A stretch of 64,000 nt of DNA from Megalobrama amblycephala (lineage: Eukaryota > Chordata > Actinopteri > Cypriniformes > Xenocyprididae), in assembly GCF_018812025.1 (NCBI RefSeq), contig NC_063052.1, positions 27,076,354 to 27,140,353 of the forward strand. Direction: 5' to 3'. Below are positions 21,660-32,337 of the stretch, one piece after another. Under the pieces are notes generated by a model. The model saw nothing but the letters and a program-made list of their open reading frames with translations. It did not search any database and was not told the DNA's origin. Both the position numbers and the translations under genes were made by a program. Position 1 is the stretch's first letter, and the number at the start of each line of letters is the position of its first letter.

Positions 21660-22621
21660 TTCTCATCTGTGAAAACTTTCACAGTTCAGTACGGGTCAGC
21701 TGACCCATCCCAGGGTCACTAACATCGCTATTCTGATCTGTGAAAACTTTCACAGTTGAGTTTTGGTCAGCTGACCCTTCCCTGGGTCACTAACATCACT
21801 ATTCTGATCTGTGAAAACTTTCACAGTTCAGTACGGGTCAGCTGACCCTTCCCTGGGTCACTAGCATTACTTTTCTGATCTGTGAAAACTTTCACAGTTC
21901 AGTACGGGTCAGCTGACCCTTCCCTGGGTCACTAGCATTACTTTTCTGATCTGTGAAAACTTTCACAGTTCAGTACGGGTCAGCTGACCCATCCCAGGGT
22001 CACTAGAATCACTTTTCTGATCTGTGAAAACTTTCACAGTTCAGTACGGGTCAGCTGACCCATCCCTGGGTCACTAGCATCACTCTTCTGATCTGTGAAA
22101 ACTTTCACAGTTCAGTACGGGTCAGCTGACCCATCCCAGGGTCACTAGCATCACTTTTCTGATCTGTGAAAACTTTCACAGTTCAGTACGGGTCAGCTGA
22201 CCCTTCCCTGGGTCATGTACATCAATATTCTGACCTGTGAAAACTTTCACAGTTCAGTACGGGTCAGCTGACCCATCCAAGGGTCACTAGAATCATTTTT
22301 CTGATCTGTGAAAACTTTCACAGTTCAGTACGGGTCAGCTGACCCTTCCCTGGGTCATGTACATCACTATTCTGACCTGTGAAAACTTTCACAGTTCAGT
22401 ACGGGTCAGCTGACCCTTCCCTGGGTCACTAGCATCACTTTTCTGATCTGTGAAAACTTTCACAGTTCAGTACGGGTCAGCTGACCCTTCCCTGGGTCAT
22501 GTACATCACTATTCTGATCTGTGAAAACTTTCACAGTTGAGTTTTGGTCAGCTGACCCTTCCCTGGGTCATGTACATCACTATTCTGACCTATGAAAACT
22601 TCACTATTCTGACCTGTGAAA
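21660..22621 (+). repeat. 71-bp tandem array, left block (about 13 units)
   Basis: Each unit contains the palindrome CTGTGAAAACTTTCACAG, the perfect 14-bp palindrome GGGTCAGCTGACCC, and a stem TGACCC...GGGTCA. The period was measured as 71 bp from successive GATCTGTGAAAA positions (21665, 21736, 21807). Variants exist: TTCAGTACGGGTC versus TTGAGTTTTGGTC, and CTAGCATCAC versus TGTACATCAC. Confidence 0.95.
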
Positions 22622-24849
22622 ACTGTGAAATAGCGATGTTAGTGACCCAGGGAAGGGTCAGCTGACCCGTACTGAACTGTGAAAGTTTTCTAAGATCAGA
22701 AAAGTGATGTTAGTGACCCAGGGAAGGGTCAGCTGACCCGTACTGAACTGTGAAAGTTTTCACAGATCAGAATAGTGATGCTAGTGACCCAGGGAAGGGT
22801 CAGCTGACCCATACTGAACTGTGAAACTTTTCACAGATCAGAATAGCGATGTACATGACCCAGGGAAGGGTCAGCTGACCCGTACTGAACTGTGAAAGTT
22901 TTCACAGGTCAGAATAGCGATGTACATGACCCAGGGAAGGGTCAGCTGACCCGTACTGAACTGTGAAAGTTTTCACAGGTCAGAATAGTGATGTACATGA
23001 CCCAGGGAAGGGTCAGCTGACCAGTACTGAACTGTGAAAGTTTTCACAGGTCAGAATAGTGATGTACATGACCCAGGGAAGGGTCAGCTGACCCATACTG
23101 AACTGTGAAAGTTTTCACAGATCAGAAAAGTTATGTACATGACCCAGGGAAGGGTCAGCTGACCAAAACTCAACTGTGAAAGTTTTCACAGATCAGTATA
23201 GCGATGTTAGTGACCCAGGGAAGGGTCAGCTGACCCATACTGAACTGTGAAAGTTTTCACAGACCAGAAAAGTTATGTACATGACCCAGGGAAGGGTCAG
23301 CTGACCAAAACTCAACTGTGAAAGTTTTCACAGATCAGAATAGCGATGTTAGTGACCCAGGGAAGGGTCAGCTGACCCGTACTGAACTGTGAAAGTTTTC
23401 ACAGATCAGAAAAGTTATGTACATGACCCAGGGAAGGGTCAGCTGACCAAAACTCAACTGTGAAAGTTTTCACAGATCAGTATAGCGATGTTAGTGACCC
23501 AGGGAAGGGTCAGCTGACCTGTACTGAACTGTGAAAGTTTTCACAGATCAGAAAAGTAATGCTAGTGACCCAGGGATGGGTCAGCTGACCCGTACTGAAC
23601 TGTGAAAATTTTCACAGATCACAAAAGTGATGCTAGTGACCCAGGGATGGGTCAGCTGACCTGTACTGAACTGTGAAAGTTTTCACAGATCAGAAAAGTG
23701 ATGCTAGTGACCCAGGGATGGGTCAGCTGACCGTACTGAACTGTGAAAATTTTCACAGATCAGAAAAGTGATGCTAGTGACCCTGGCATGGGTCAGCTGA
23801 CCCGTACTGAACTGTGAAAGTTTTCACAGGTCAGAAAAGTGATGCTAGTGACCCAGGGATGGGTCAGCTGACCCGTACTGAACTGTGAAAGTTTTCACAG
23901 GTCAGAATAGTGATGTACATGACCCAGGGAAGGGTCAGCTGACCCGTACTGAACTGTGAAAGTTTTCACAGGTCAGAATAGTGATGTACATGACCCAGGG
24001 AAGGGTCAGCTGACCGTACTGAACTGTGAAAGTTTTCACAGGTCAGAATAGTGATGTACATGACCCAGGGAAGGGTCAGCTGACCAAAAACTCAACTGTG
24101 AAAGTTTTCACAGATCAGTATAGCGATGTTAGTGACCCAGGGAAGGGTCAGCTGACCCATACTGAACTGTGAAAGTTTTCACAGACCAGAAAAGTTATGT
24201 ACATGACCCAGGGAAGGGTCAGCTGACCAAAACTCAACTGTGAAAGTTTTCACAGATCAGAATAGCGATATTAGTGACCCAGGGAAGGGTCAGCTGACCC
24301 GTACTGAACTGTGAAAGTTTTCACAGGTCAGAATAGTGATGTACATGACCCAGGGAAGGGTCAGCTGACCAGTACTGAACTGTGAAAGTTTTCACAGGTC
24401 AGAATAGTGATGTACATGACCCAGGGAAGGGTCAGCTGACCCGTACTGAACTGTGAAAATTTTCACAGATCAGAAAAGTGATGCTAGTGACCCAGGGATG
24501 GGTCAGCTGACCCGTACTGAACTGTGAAAGTTTTCACAGATCAGAAAAGTAATGCTAGTGACCCAGGGAAGGGTCAGCTGACCCGTACTGAACTGTGAAA
24601 GTTTTCACAGATCAGAAAAGTAATGCTAGTGACCCAGGGAAGGGTCAGCTGACCCGTACTGAACTGTGAAAGTTTTCACAGATCAGAATAGTGATGTTAG
24701 TGACCCAGGGAAGGGTCAGCTGACCAAAACTCAACTGTGAAAGTTTTCACAGATCAGAATAGCGATGTTAGTGACCCTGGGATGGGTCAGCTGACCCGTA
24801 CTGAACTGTGAAAGTTTTCACAGATGAGAATAGTGATGTACATTATCTG
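22622..24849 (-). repeat. 71-bp tandem array, right block in inverted orientation (about 31 units)
   Basis: This is the reverse complement of the left-block unit, starting at the inversion point around 22622. Variant units recur in runs: for example a GACCAAAACTCAACTG unit follows an AAAAGTTATGTACATG unit near 23140, 23290, 23430 and 24200, suggesting higher-order duplication of blocks of two or three units. Confidence 0.95.
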
Positions 24850-24867
24850 TACAAGGTCATTTATATA

Positions 24868-24923
<56 letters not shown>

Positions 24924-25412
24924 TATTATACAAAAAACGGGGGCAGAGCAAAGAGAAACACGACCACGAGATGAAATGCTATTGTGAAAGTTTTCACAAA
25001 TCGAGCTCGACCTAAAACAATGTTATTTTATTCCAGCAGTCTGCGTGTTCATTGGTAATAGACGTTAAACATGAAGAACACCTTTATTTCACATTCCTTA
25101 CTGGCGGACTTACCAAGGGGTTTACGGACAAGAGCTTTGCTGTGAAAAAATTCACAGATCAAGCTGGTGAAGATGACACCAGTTTCATTCCTCTAAGTGT
25201 CCAACATTTGGAGATATAGCCATCATAAAATTAAGAGTCGCTACGAAAAAAAAAACTGATTTCGGCCCAAAGGACAGCGTCACCTTAATTCACAAATCAT
25301 GGAGAACGATATTTGGTATTATTTGCATGTCTATGACAGCGCACTGCGTATTTATAGCCAAAAGAAATCTGAATATCAAACCGCAAACTATCTTTACTGC
25401 GGTCTATTAGTT

Positions 25413-25783
25413 GTCTTATTGCTTTGCTCTTTGTATGGGGTGAGGGCTAGTTTAAATGTACCTCAGAGACAAGACGGTAAATACAGATTTAACAAACGGG
25501 TTGTTGTCTTACTTCCAAGCCCCGGTGAATAATTCACAGGTTTCACCCCTCAGTTTAATAAATGAAGCAGTCTTCTCCCTGCCCCCTAAAACACATCGAA
25601 AAGCCACAGCAGAGTTTATAGTTCTGCCCCACACCACCGAACAAATGCAGCCGAGCAAATGCAGTGGCTCAGCTAACAACCACATTTTTAATTTTTAAAA
25701 ACGACCCGTAGTTTCTTTTTTTACATTTATATCACTAGAAATTTCAGAAAGTTAAAACAATACTTACATATAAAGGTGTAATT
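25413..25783. other. Flank shared with 57415-57780
   Basis: Sequence such as AACAAACGGGTTGTTGTCTT and GCAGCCGAGCAAATGCAGTG is near-identical to unit 2. A plus-strand open frame (25299-25532) begins inside the foldback terminal repeat and is probably fortuitous. No gene is recognised. Confidence 0.5.
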
Positions 25784-26541
25784 AGTGATGGGCGCTATCG
25801 AAACACTCATAAAGCTTCGAAACCTGCGAATCGTTTGTTTTGAACCAGTGATTCGGAGCGCGTATCACGTGATTACAGTAAACGAGGCTTCGTTGCGTCA
25901 TAACTGTTTCGAAATTTCAGTGATTCGCCGCTAGGGGTCGATGATCTCTTTGGCTTTGAACTTATTTTTACCTGAGCTCAGATTTTTTTTTTTTTTTGTA
26001 AACATTTAATGACACAGAGGTGGGAGTAAGTCACAAATGTGCAAGTCTCAAGTAAGTCTCAAGTCTTAACCATCAAGTCTCAAGCAAGTCCAAATCAATT
26101 TTTGTGAGAATCAAGCAAGTCAAGTCATAGCTTGGGTCAAACAAGTCACTGCAAGTCATACAAATGTTTGATGGTTTAACTGAACTTATATTAAAATAAA
26201 TTAAAACTAAAGTAGTTATGGAATAGGGGAGTTTTATTTGCATCAAAAAATTGCAATATGCATTTCTACTCAAAAGGTGTCCACATACCGCTGAGTTGTT
26301 AATACAATAAAAATCTAATAATAATAATAATAAATAAATGTGTGTGTGTATCCAAAGTGTATTGTTCGCATGTGCATGGTTGTGTTTGCAAATTAGATTT
26401 TTTTTCTTTTTATTTATGTGATTTGATTTGATTGAGCGTGATTCATTAATATTTGTGAGTGAATGTGTGTGTGTGTGTGTGTGTGAATGAAAAGTGTATT
26501 GTTTGTTTGCATGTGCATGGTTATCCTTGCAAGTTTCAGGG

Positions 26542-26576
<35 letters not shown>

Positions 26577-27187
26577 CATGGTTGGGTTCGCAAGTCTGTA
26601 TGATTTAAAGAAATAGCTGACAAAATTAATCCTAAGCCTATGACCTGAACAGACATTTGTGCATTGCCTGGGTATAAAATAAAATATGTATCTTCTCTAT
26701 CTGACTTTACTTGTGCAGAAACAACTGGCTCAGACACACACACACACACAGATAATTAATTATTCATAAATTATACTATACTAACCTAATATAACCTAAT
26801 ATAATGTAATAATATAGCTCTAATAATACAATAACGACAATGACTCTCTGACACTCTACTACTACTTCTGGTTCTACTATTCCTGAAGCACCCACAAGGT
26901 GGCGCGTGTTTCGAACCCCCTTTATCCGGAAGCGACACTCAAACCAAACCGATGACGTATTCCACACAAACCGAGGCCTCGTTTGTCATCGGTCACGTGA
27001 TTTCTACATTCCCAACACAAGCCTCGAATCGACGCTTCATCTGGCACGCCCATTTATGCTCGACACAAGCTCCGAAGCCTCGGTTCAAATGTCCCATCAC
27101 TAGCCTATGTTGAAAAGAGTATGCCACCATCCCCGGATGGTCTACTATTTCCGGTAGATTTTAGAAGTGTGGATCCGTGCACACTAT

Positions 27188-28364
27188 GGCTGCGTTCCAC
27201 TCCAGTTTTAGACACGCACTCACGAACTTCCCTACACACTTCCCCTCGGGGGCATCCCTGCCGCCATTTTGAAGTGCGTTCCACTTCGTGAAGTGGACGA
27301 GGGAAGTTTACATGGACAGACCCTCGCTCCCTCGATTTTAACCGAGTCTACTTCACATGTACACTTCAGGCAGCTCCATAACCCACAATGCAACACGATT
27401 ATGACGTCACCGCATATCGCGTTTAATTTACCCTACCACAAACAATTCTATGATATATTAATTATTTTTTAAACATTTAAAACACACATATATACAAATA
27501 GAATGCTGTATTAAACAAATTTGTAAGGGGAAAAAATAAATAATAAATCAGCTCCACTGCGGATTCCAAGTGATCAAGGGCTTAGGACGTTCCACCCTGT
27601 GTTCCATTCGGAAGGGCTCATCCCTATGCCCTAATCCCTTCAGAGGGTTCACCCTCCGGAGTGAGAGCTTCGAAGGGATGAAGGGGGTAGGGGTCAATAA
27701 AACTCTTCTTTTGGAACGCACTTCAGCGTCATCTTAACGAGACAATCAAAGAGGAGTAGATTGTGCAAGCGTTAGTTTAAAGTTAGTTTATTTATTTATT
27801 TATTTTAGGTTTATCGCACCATGTATATTGTATCTATGTATTTTAAACATTTAAATGGACTGATAAAGGGAGCTGTAAAGCATTTTTGTTGAAGTACAAT
27901 GTCGTTTTGACCATAATAATGTACCAAATCTAACTTGTATAAATATTACAGTAGTATAGAAAAATACTATATATACATTTATAGGTAAAATTTAACTCCG
28001 AGCCTCCTGTGCCATTCTGTGACGTCAAACAACTTCCCTGTGCAAAGGATCATTGGGGGCCTGAAGTGTCCATCATTTGTACCCTTTGAAATCCTTCATT
28101 CCGAAGGGCCCTTTGAAGTGGCCCGTTTTGAGCACTTCGGTTTGGAACGACCCTTCAATATGGCGGTCATGACTGTTTTCACTCTGAAGTGCCCTTCGGA
28201 GGGCGATATATCCCGTTTGGAACGCACCGCCAGTTCAGCCCATTGCAAAGGTTCCGCCAGAAGTGGGCACTCGTGCAACGTAAGCAATGACGTACATCCG
28301 AGTCAACGAGACCGAGGGAAGTTAGCGAGGGAAGGGCATTTAAAAACCGAACTGGAACGCAGCC
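27188..28364. mobile_element. MITE with GGCTGCGTTCCA terminal inverted repeats
   Basis: It starts GGCTGCGTTCCACTCCAG and ends AACTGGAACGCAGCC. The interior carries several further inverted GGAACGCAC/GTGCGTTCC-like and GAAGGG-rich segments (27590-27730, 28080-28240), suggesting another related element within. Open frames here (28019-28441 and minus shadows) have no recognisable domain. Confidence 0.6.
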
Positions 28365-28429
28365 CCAAAAGGCTATTATTGCCCACAACCCAATATTGCG
28401 CTTTGGACGAGGATTCAGCTCAGAACTAC

Positions 28430-29240
28430 AAACACGAGTAAAAAGTGTTTAAAAAAAACTACAAAACATGGCGGATATCCGCGATCGACGCTGAGAGGTT
28501 TGAGTGATTAATAATCGGTTCAAACTGATAGAAAATATTTATTTAATGCTGTGTTATTTTTCATCTGCAAATACCAATGTGGACTTTTATAAAGATCCGA
28601 ATGGCCATTAACTTTTAAATGCATCATTATGGATTAATAAGAGGAGAGTTCTCCATATGAAAGACCCGCGACTGCAGATCAACGTGCTGCATTTCTCTCC
28701 GATATGGTAGGAAATCATCTAAATGAAATGTGGAGGATGTAAGATGATTGGCAGGCCAGTTTACGGTGACAGGATGCGACAGAGAGCAAAGACGCAATTG
28801 TATGACTTGATAGTATGTCCCAAAGCTTGTCTACTCTTTTGCTACACACTCAAAAGTAAGTACTTTTTGTTCACAGAAAGAGTAACTTACATACTTTTAG
28901 GGCGTAGTAGTAGGCGAATTGGGACGCAGCATTATTTATAGCTGATATTCGACAAAACAGACATTTCTGGCATTATTAGTGTTATTGTTCGTTCAAGCGT
29001 GACATTCTGGCGATTCTGGCGCGCGTCTTTCTGTGCGTCGTGTGTGTGTGACAGGACATTCACAGACAGCACATTCTCTTTTCCTCTTTTGGCGTGCTTA
29101 AATGTTTTAAAAGCATTTGCACGGATCATCAAAACCAATTCAAAGTCAACTCTTAACATGTCCAAAACGTTATTTTTTTACTGAATTATTTTTGGCGTAG
29201 CGCCTTAATGTTCAGTCACGACTGTGCTCTTACTTTAGCT
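28430..29240. other. Unassigned repeat-like DNA
   Basis: No gene is recognised. An inverted pair TAGTATGTCCCAAAGC / GGGACGCAGC lies near 28810 and 28920. Confidence 0.35.
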
Positions 29241-29243
29241 CTA

Positions 29244-29412
29244 GGCTTGTTCGAGATGCATCGGCGCTGCGCAGACCGATCGGTGTATGACATCAAAGTA
29301 CCGCGAGAGCGATTCAAAAGCATAAGGAGTCGTCTGGTCTCCAATTGCTCTCGCGGTACTTTGATGTCATTCGCCGATCGGTCTGCGCAGCGCCGATGCA
29401 TCTCAACAAGCC
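29244..29412. mobile_element. Palindromic MITE with TA target site
   Basis: Arms of about 66 bp (GGCTTGTTCGAGATGCATCG inward to CCGCGAGAGC) and their near-perfect inverted complement surround a spacer of about 40 bp. TA lies on both sides (29242-29243, 29413-29414). Non-coding. Confidence 0.8.
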
Positions 29413-29809
29413 TATTCTCTCTTCTTGCCTGCTGCGTCACGTGGTTAGGTTGCGGAGCGTTCAAAAACAGATATTTATTAAAAAAAGTTATTTCGAGTCA
29501 TTTAACTCAAGTCCGAGTCTCAAGTCATGAATGTCAAGTCAAGTCTTTTATTAATATTTGTCAAGCAAGTCTCAAGTCCTAAAATGTGCGACTCGAGTCC
29601 CCACCTCTGGCATTTACCATGTTCTGACAAGCGTGTGGCGTTTCGAATGCTTCGAACCAGTGAATTATTTTGATTCAATTGGTTCAAAGTCAATTGAATC
29701 AAGATTCAATTGAAAAAAGATTTGTTTCTCCCATGACTAGACTGGGCGGAGTAAACACGAATATTCATGAGTTTCCTGTTCTGTGTTAAAGCGCCACTGT
29801 AAATTTTAA

Positions 29810-30702
29810 CCCCTTCAGACCTGAATTATGATCCACTGAGCAAAAAAAAAAAAAAAAATTGTATCCACTTGATATTTGCTCTTCTTTAATGTATAAATGA
29901 GTCTAAAAAAAAGATTTGTGCAAACTCATTTTTTTATTAGATTTTTTTTTTTTCATGTCTACTACAATGGACATCAGGGCTTAAGCAACAAAAAATTGTC
30001 ATATTTTAACCATACAGTTCTTATGAGCTAGAGTTCACAATATGTGAATTATAGCATTGAAGATAAGATGAATTCTCAAAAAACTTGCTTTATTATTTTT
30101 GTTGTTTGCAGTGGGTGAATGGGAATATGTGTGTATATGTCTCTGTGCGTTTGTGGGTGTGTTGTGTGTACTTGCTGTTTTTGATAAATATATGATTGTG
30201 TGCGTATAGGGCACACAATCAGGGCACATCAGGGCATCAGTGTATGTGTGTTGCAGTGTATGCACTCATTTCATGTTTGCTATTTCTGTTTTTCACTAAA
30301 ACTAATGAAAAACTGAATGGCAGATTATGATCACAACATAGAAGACAAAATCAGAAAAAAAATTTAATTTGATTAAGACGTAATGTCCATTGTGATGGAC
30401 ATCAAACTTCAAAAAAATCCTTTGTTCTTCAGTTCTGAAAGATTTTCAAATTAACTTTGAATATTATCACTTGATATTATTAAGATTATAATAGGTGCAA
30501 GTTGATGATGCCATGAACACAGATCTTCATATAAAAGATGAAAAAGGAGCTCCTCCTCCTCCTCCTGTCTAGTTGGTTAGCCATGCCTGTCTTTTGTGAT
30601 GCCTGAAGCAGGCAGTACTTATATTATAAAAACATAAAATCCAAATCCATAAAAACAAAATCCATGTAATGTCCATTCCAATAGACTCAGGGTCTGAAGG
30701 GG
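29810..30702. mobile_element. Non-autonomous element with CCCCTTCAGACC inverted ends
   Basis: It starts CCCCTTCAGACCTGAA and ends AGGGTCTGAAGGGG. Unit 2 (58440-58490) lacks it. The interior is AT-rich with short TG-rich and CTC-repeat tracts (30549-30566). It is non-coding; a minus-strand open frame at 30035-30265 is low-complexity. Confidence 0.65.
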
Positions 30703-31101
30703 TTTGCGTCCTCTCCGGAATATAATTGTTGTTCATCAATATACAACGATTTATACATTGTGTTTTGTCTTTATGATTGATTTAGTAATGAGCCACCGGT
30801 ACTATTTTTTTTTTTTTACCTTCAGTCTTTAAAATGTGTCATTTGATAGCCTAGATTTTGGCAAATAAGTTATCTGCTGTGACATAATAGTTTATGATTA
30901 TAGACTGTGCCATTCCTTAGGCTAATTGCTTTCTCAGTTGGTAAATCATTCCAAAAGGCTTTTAATAATGTTGGTTAAGTTGTGAAATCATCAACCCTGT
31001 AGTACTTTCACAATGAATTCAGTTCTACAAAATTAAATTGTTTACATTTACAAATGTATTATGGTATTTGATAATTAGTTAATTGTATCTAATACACTTT
31101 C
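30703..31101. other. Non-coding flank shared with 58490-58930
   Basis: This is the last part of unit 1 that can be matched to unit 2. It ends at AATACACTTTC, where the Ty3/gypsy LTR begins; the unit-2 copy continues AATACACTTTCAGTAAAAC. Confidence 0.6.
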
Positions 31102-31670
31102 TGTCATGAGCCGGGTTTGATTGTCTTCTTCTCCCTTCTTCCCCTGCCTTCATTGCTTATTTGTTTCAGCTGTTTGTCATTTCTGTCGGCGCTCGCGCCT
31201 ATTCGTGTCCGCACCTGTTGTGTGTCTTCGTTGATTGTCTTGGCTATTTCTCCCTGCTGTTTGTTCGTTTCTTTGTCGGATGATTAACTACCTGTGAGTG
31301 GCGTTTGTCTTTGTACTCTCCCAGATGTTGTTAACCTTTGCTTGTGTGTCGCCCCAGTCTTAGTCCCTGTCCTAGTGGCTGTCTCGTGCTCCATCTGTCA
31401 GAGCCCTCTGTTCTACAAGCCTGGTTCCTTCCATCCGCCAGGCATCGAACTCACCATCTTCTGCCTGAGGCGCGTCCAGATCGGCCACCGAGCTACTGTG
31501 CTCTGTGAGCTTTCATCAGCGAGAGTATTCCTATTTGTGTTACCCAGTTTTCCAGCTGCAGCGTCTCTGTGTGACTACGCCTGGCAGTCTGCCTTAGTTG
31601 GACTTTGTTCTGAACTGTTAATAAACTCTGTTTGATCGCTCCTTGGCTTCTGGGTCATCTGCTGTACACA
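31102..31670 (+). repeat. 5' LTR of a Ty3/gypsy element
   Basis: A TG-starting block (TGTCATGAGCCGGG) ends near GCTGTACACA, with a polyadenylation-type AATAAACTCTG near 31619. It is directly followed by gag sequence beginning ATGGACTCTGCG at 31690. No 3' LTR is found in the window. Confidence 0.65.
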
Positions 31671-31689
31671 ACACAATCATCCGAACAAA

Positions 31690-32337
31690 ATGGACTCTGC
31701 GAATTTGGCATCCGTCTGTTCCGCCGTCCGATGGCAGGGAATTTTGTTGGGCAGACATGAGCAAGAGCTCTCGCCAGCCAGACACGCAGTGAAGAGTCTC
31801 GCTGCCCAGATGACTGACTTCAATTGCCTTTTTGACCCAGTGTGAAGTTGTATTTTCCCTTCAGTCCTCTATGTACATGGCTGACCGCGCCAGGATTGCT
31901 TTTGTCATTTCTCTGTTGACTGGAAGGGCACGTGACTGGACTATGGCTGTCTGGGAGGTGGAGGCTGCCTGTTGTCAGACTTTCATCGCTTTTAAGGAGG
32001 AGATGATCAAAGTTTTCGATCAATCCATTTTTGGATGCGAGGCTTCTCGTCTGCTCGCTGTGCTGCGCCAGGGGAGATATTCTGTTCTTGACTACGCCAT
32101 CGAATTCCGCACACTTTCTACGACGTGCGAGTGGAATGAACCGGCCCTGACTGCTCGTTTCCTGAAAGGATTGAACCCCGATCTCGAGGAAGAGATCTAT
32201 GCATGTGAAGTCCCCGCTGCATTAAATCAGTTGGTGGAATTGGCAGTCAGACTGGACAAGCGATCTCCCAAGCGAATTCGTCACGTCACCCTTCTGGTGA
32301 CTCTCTCTGACAATCATCAAGAGACTATTTCTTTTTA
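31690..32337 (+). pseudogene. Ty3/gypsy gag (frameshifted)
   Basis: It starts MDSANLASVCS, then breaks near 31840 and continues open from 31832 to 32338 with LTGRARDWTMAVWE, AFKEEMIKVFDQS and CEWNEPALTARFLKGLNPDL, the retrotransposon gag (capsid-like) pattern. The zinc knuckle and most of the protease that should follow are missing, and a stop occurs at 32336. The product would form the element's intracellular particles. Confidence 0.75.

Larger units (their letters stand above)
21096..25403. mobile_element. 4.3-kb foldback element with tandem-array arms
   Basis: The element starts ACCGCAGTAAAGATAGTTTG and ends with its inverted complement. The outer 0.55 kb of each side (21096-21650 and about 24850-25403) are near-identical inverted repeats containing a TATAAATA motif (21143), a TGTGAATTTTTTCACA motif, a TGTGAAAACTTTCACA motif and an AT microsatellite (about 21571-21623; 24868-24921). 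The interior is entirely a 71-bp tandem repeat: about 13 units in one direction to about 22622, then about 31 in the opposite direction. No transposase or other long reading frame is present. The layout resembles Drosophila FB elements, but no homology is claimed. The empty site is present in unit 2. Confidence 0.85.
26015..29609. mobile_element. Composite element with CAGAGGTGGG ends and CAAGTC-rich termini
   Basis: It begins CAGAGGTGGGAGTAAGTC, ends GACTCGAGTCCCCACCTCTG, and both ends are rich in AAGTCTCAAGTC-type repeats, a common fish repeat type. The inside is a stack of other sequences: TG/CA microsatellites (26340-26580, 26735-26750), a GAAGCC-rich MITE end CATCACTAG at 27103, the element at 27188-28364, unassigned DNA and the palindrome at 29244-29412. 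No transposase is seen. Confidence 0.55.
25784..29738. mobile_element. hAT-like MITE (AGTGATGGGC end) split by large nested insertions
   Basis: The left end AGTGATGGGCGCTATCGAAA and right end ...TTTCTCCCATGACT match the 0.6-kb copy at 57781-58386, where they are close together. Here roughly 3.6 kb of other repeats lies between them. No clear target duplication is seen at either copy. Confidence 0.6.

Noticed and set aside
21660..24849. Regular palindromic repeats resembling a CRISPR array
   Set aside because: Units are 71 bp with no unique spacers, the array inverts in the middle, there are no cas genes, and the context is a fish genome.
25299..25698. Plus-strand frames starting with MENDIWYYLHVYDSALRIYS
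   Set aside because: The first frame starts in the foldback terminal repeat and ends in the flank, and the mirrored repeat on the left would give the same start, so it is fortuitous.
26073..26749. Minus-strand open frames rich in His-Thr
   Set aside because: They are translations of TG/CA microsatellites without any recognisable domain.
28019..28441. A 140-codon plus-strand frame
   Set aside because: It lies within a MITE with inverted ends and is mirrored by minus-strand frames of GAAGGG-rich repeat sequence.
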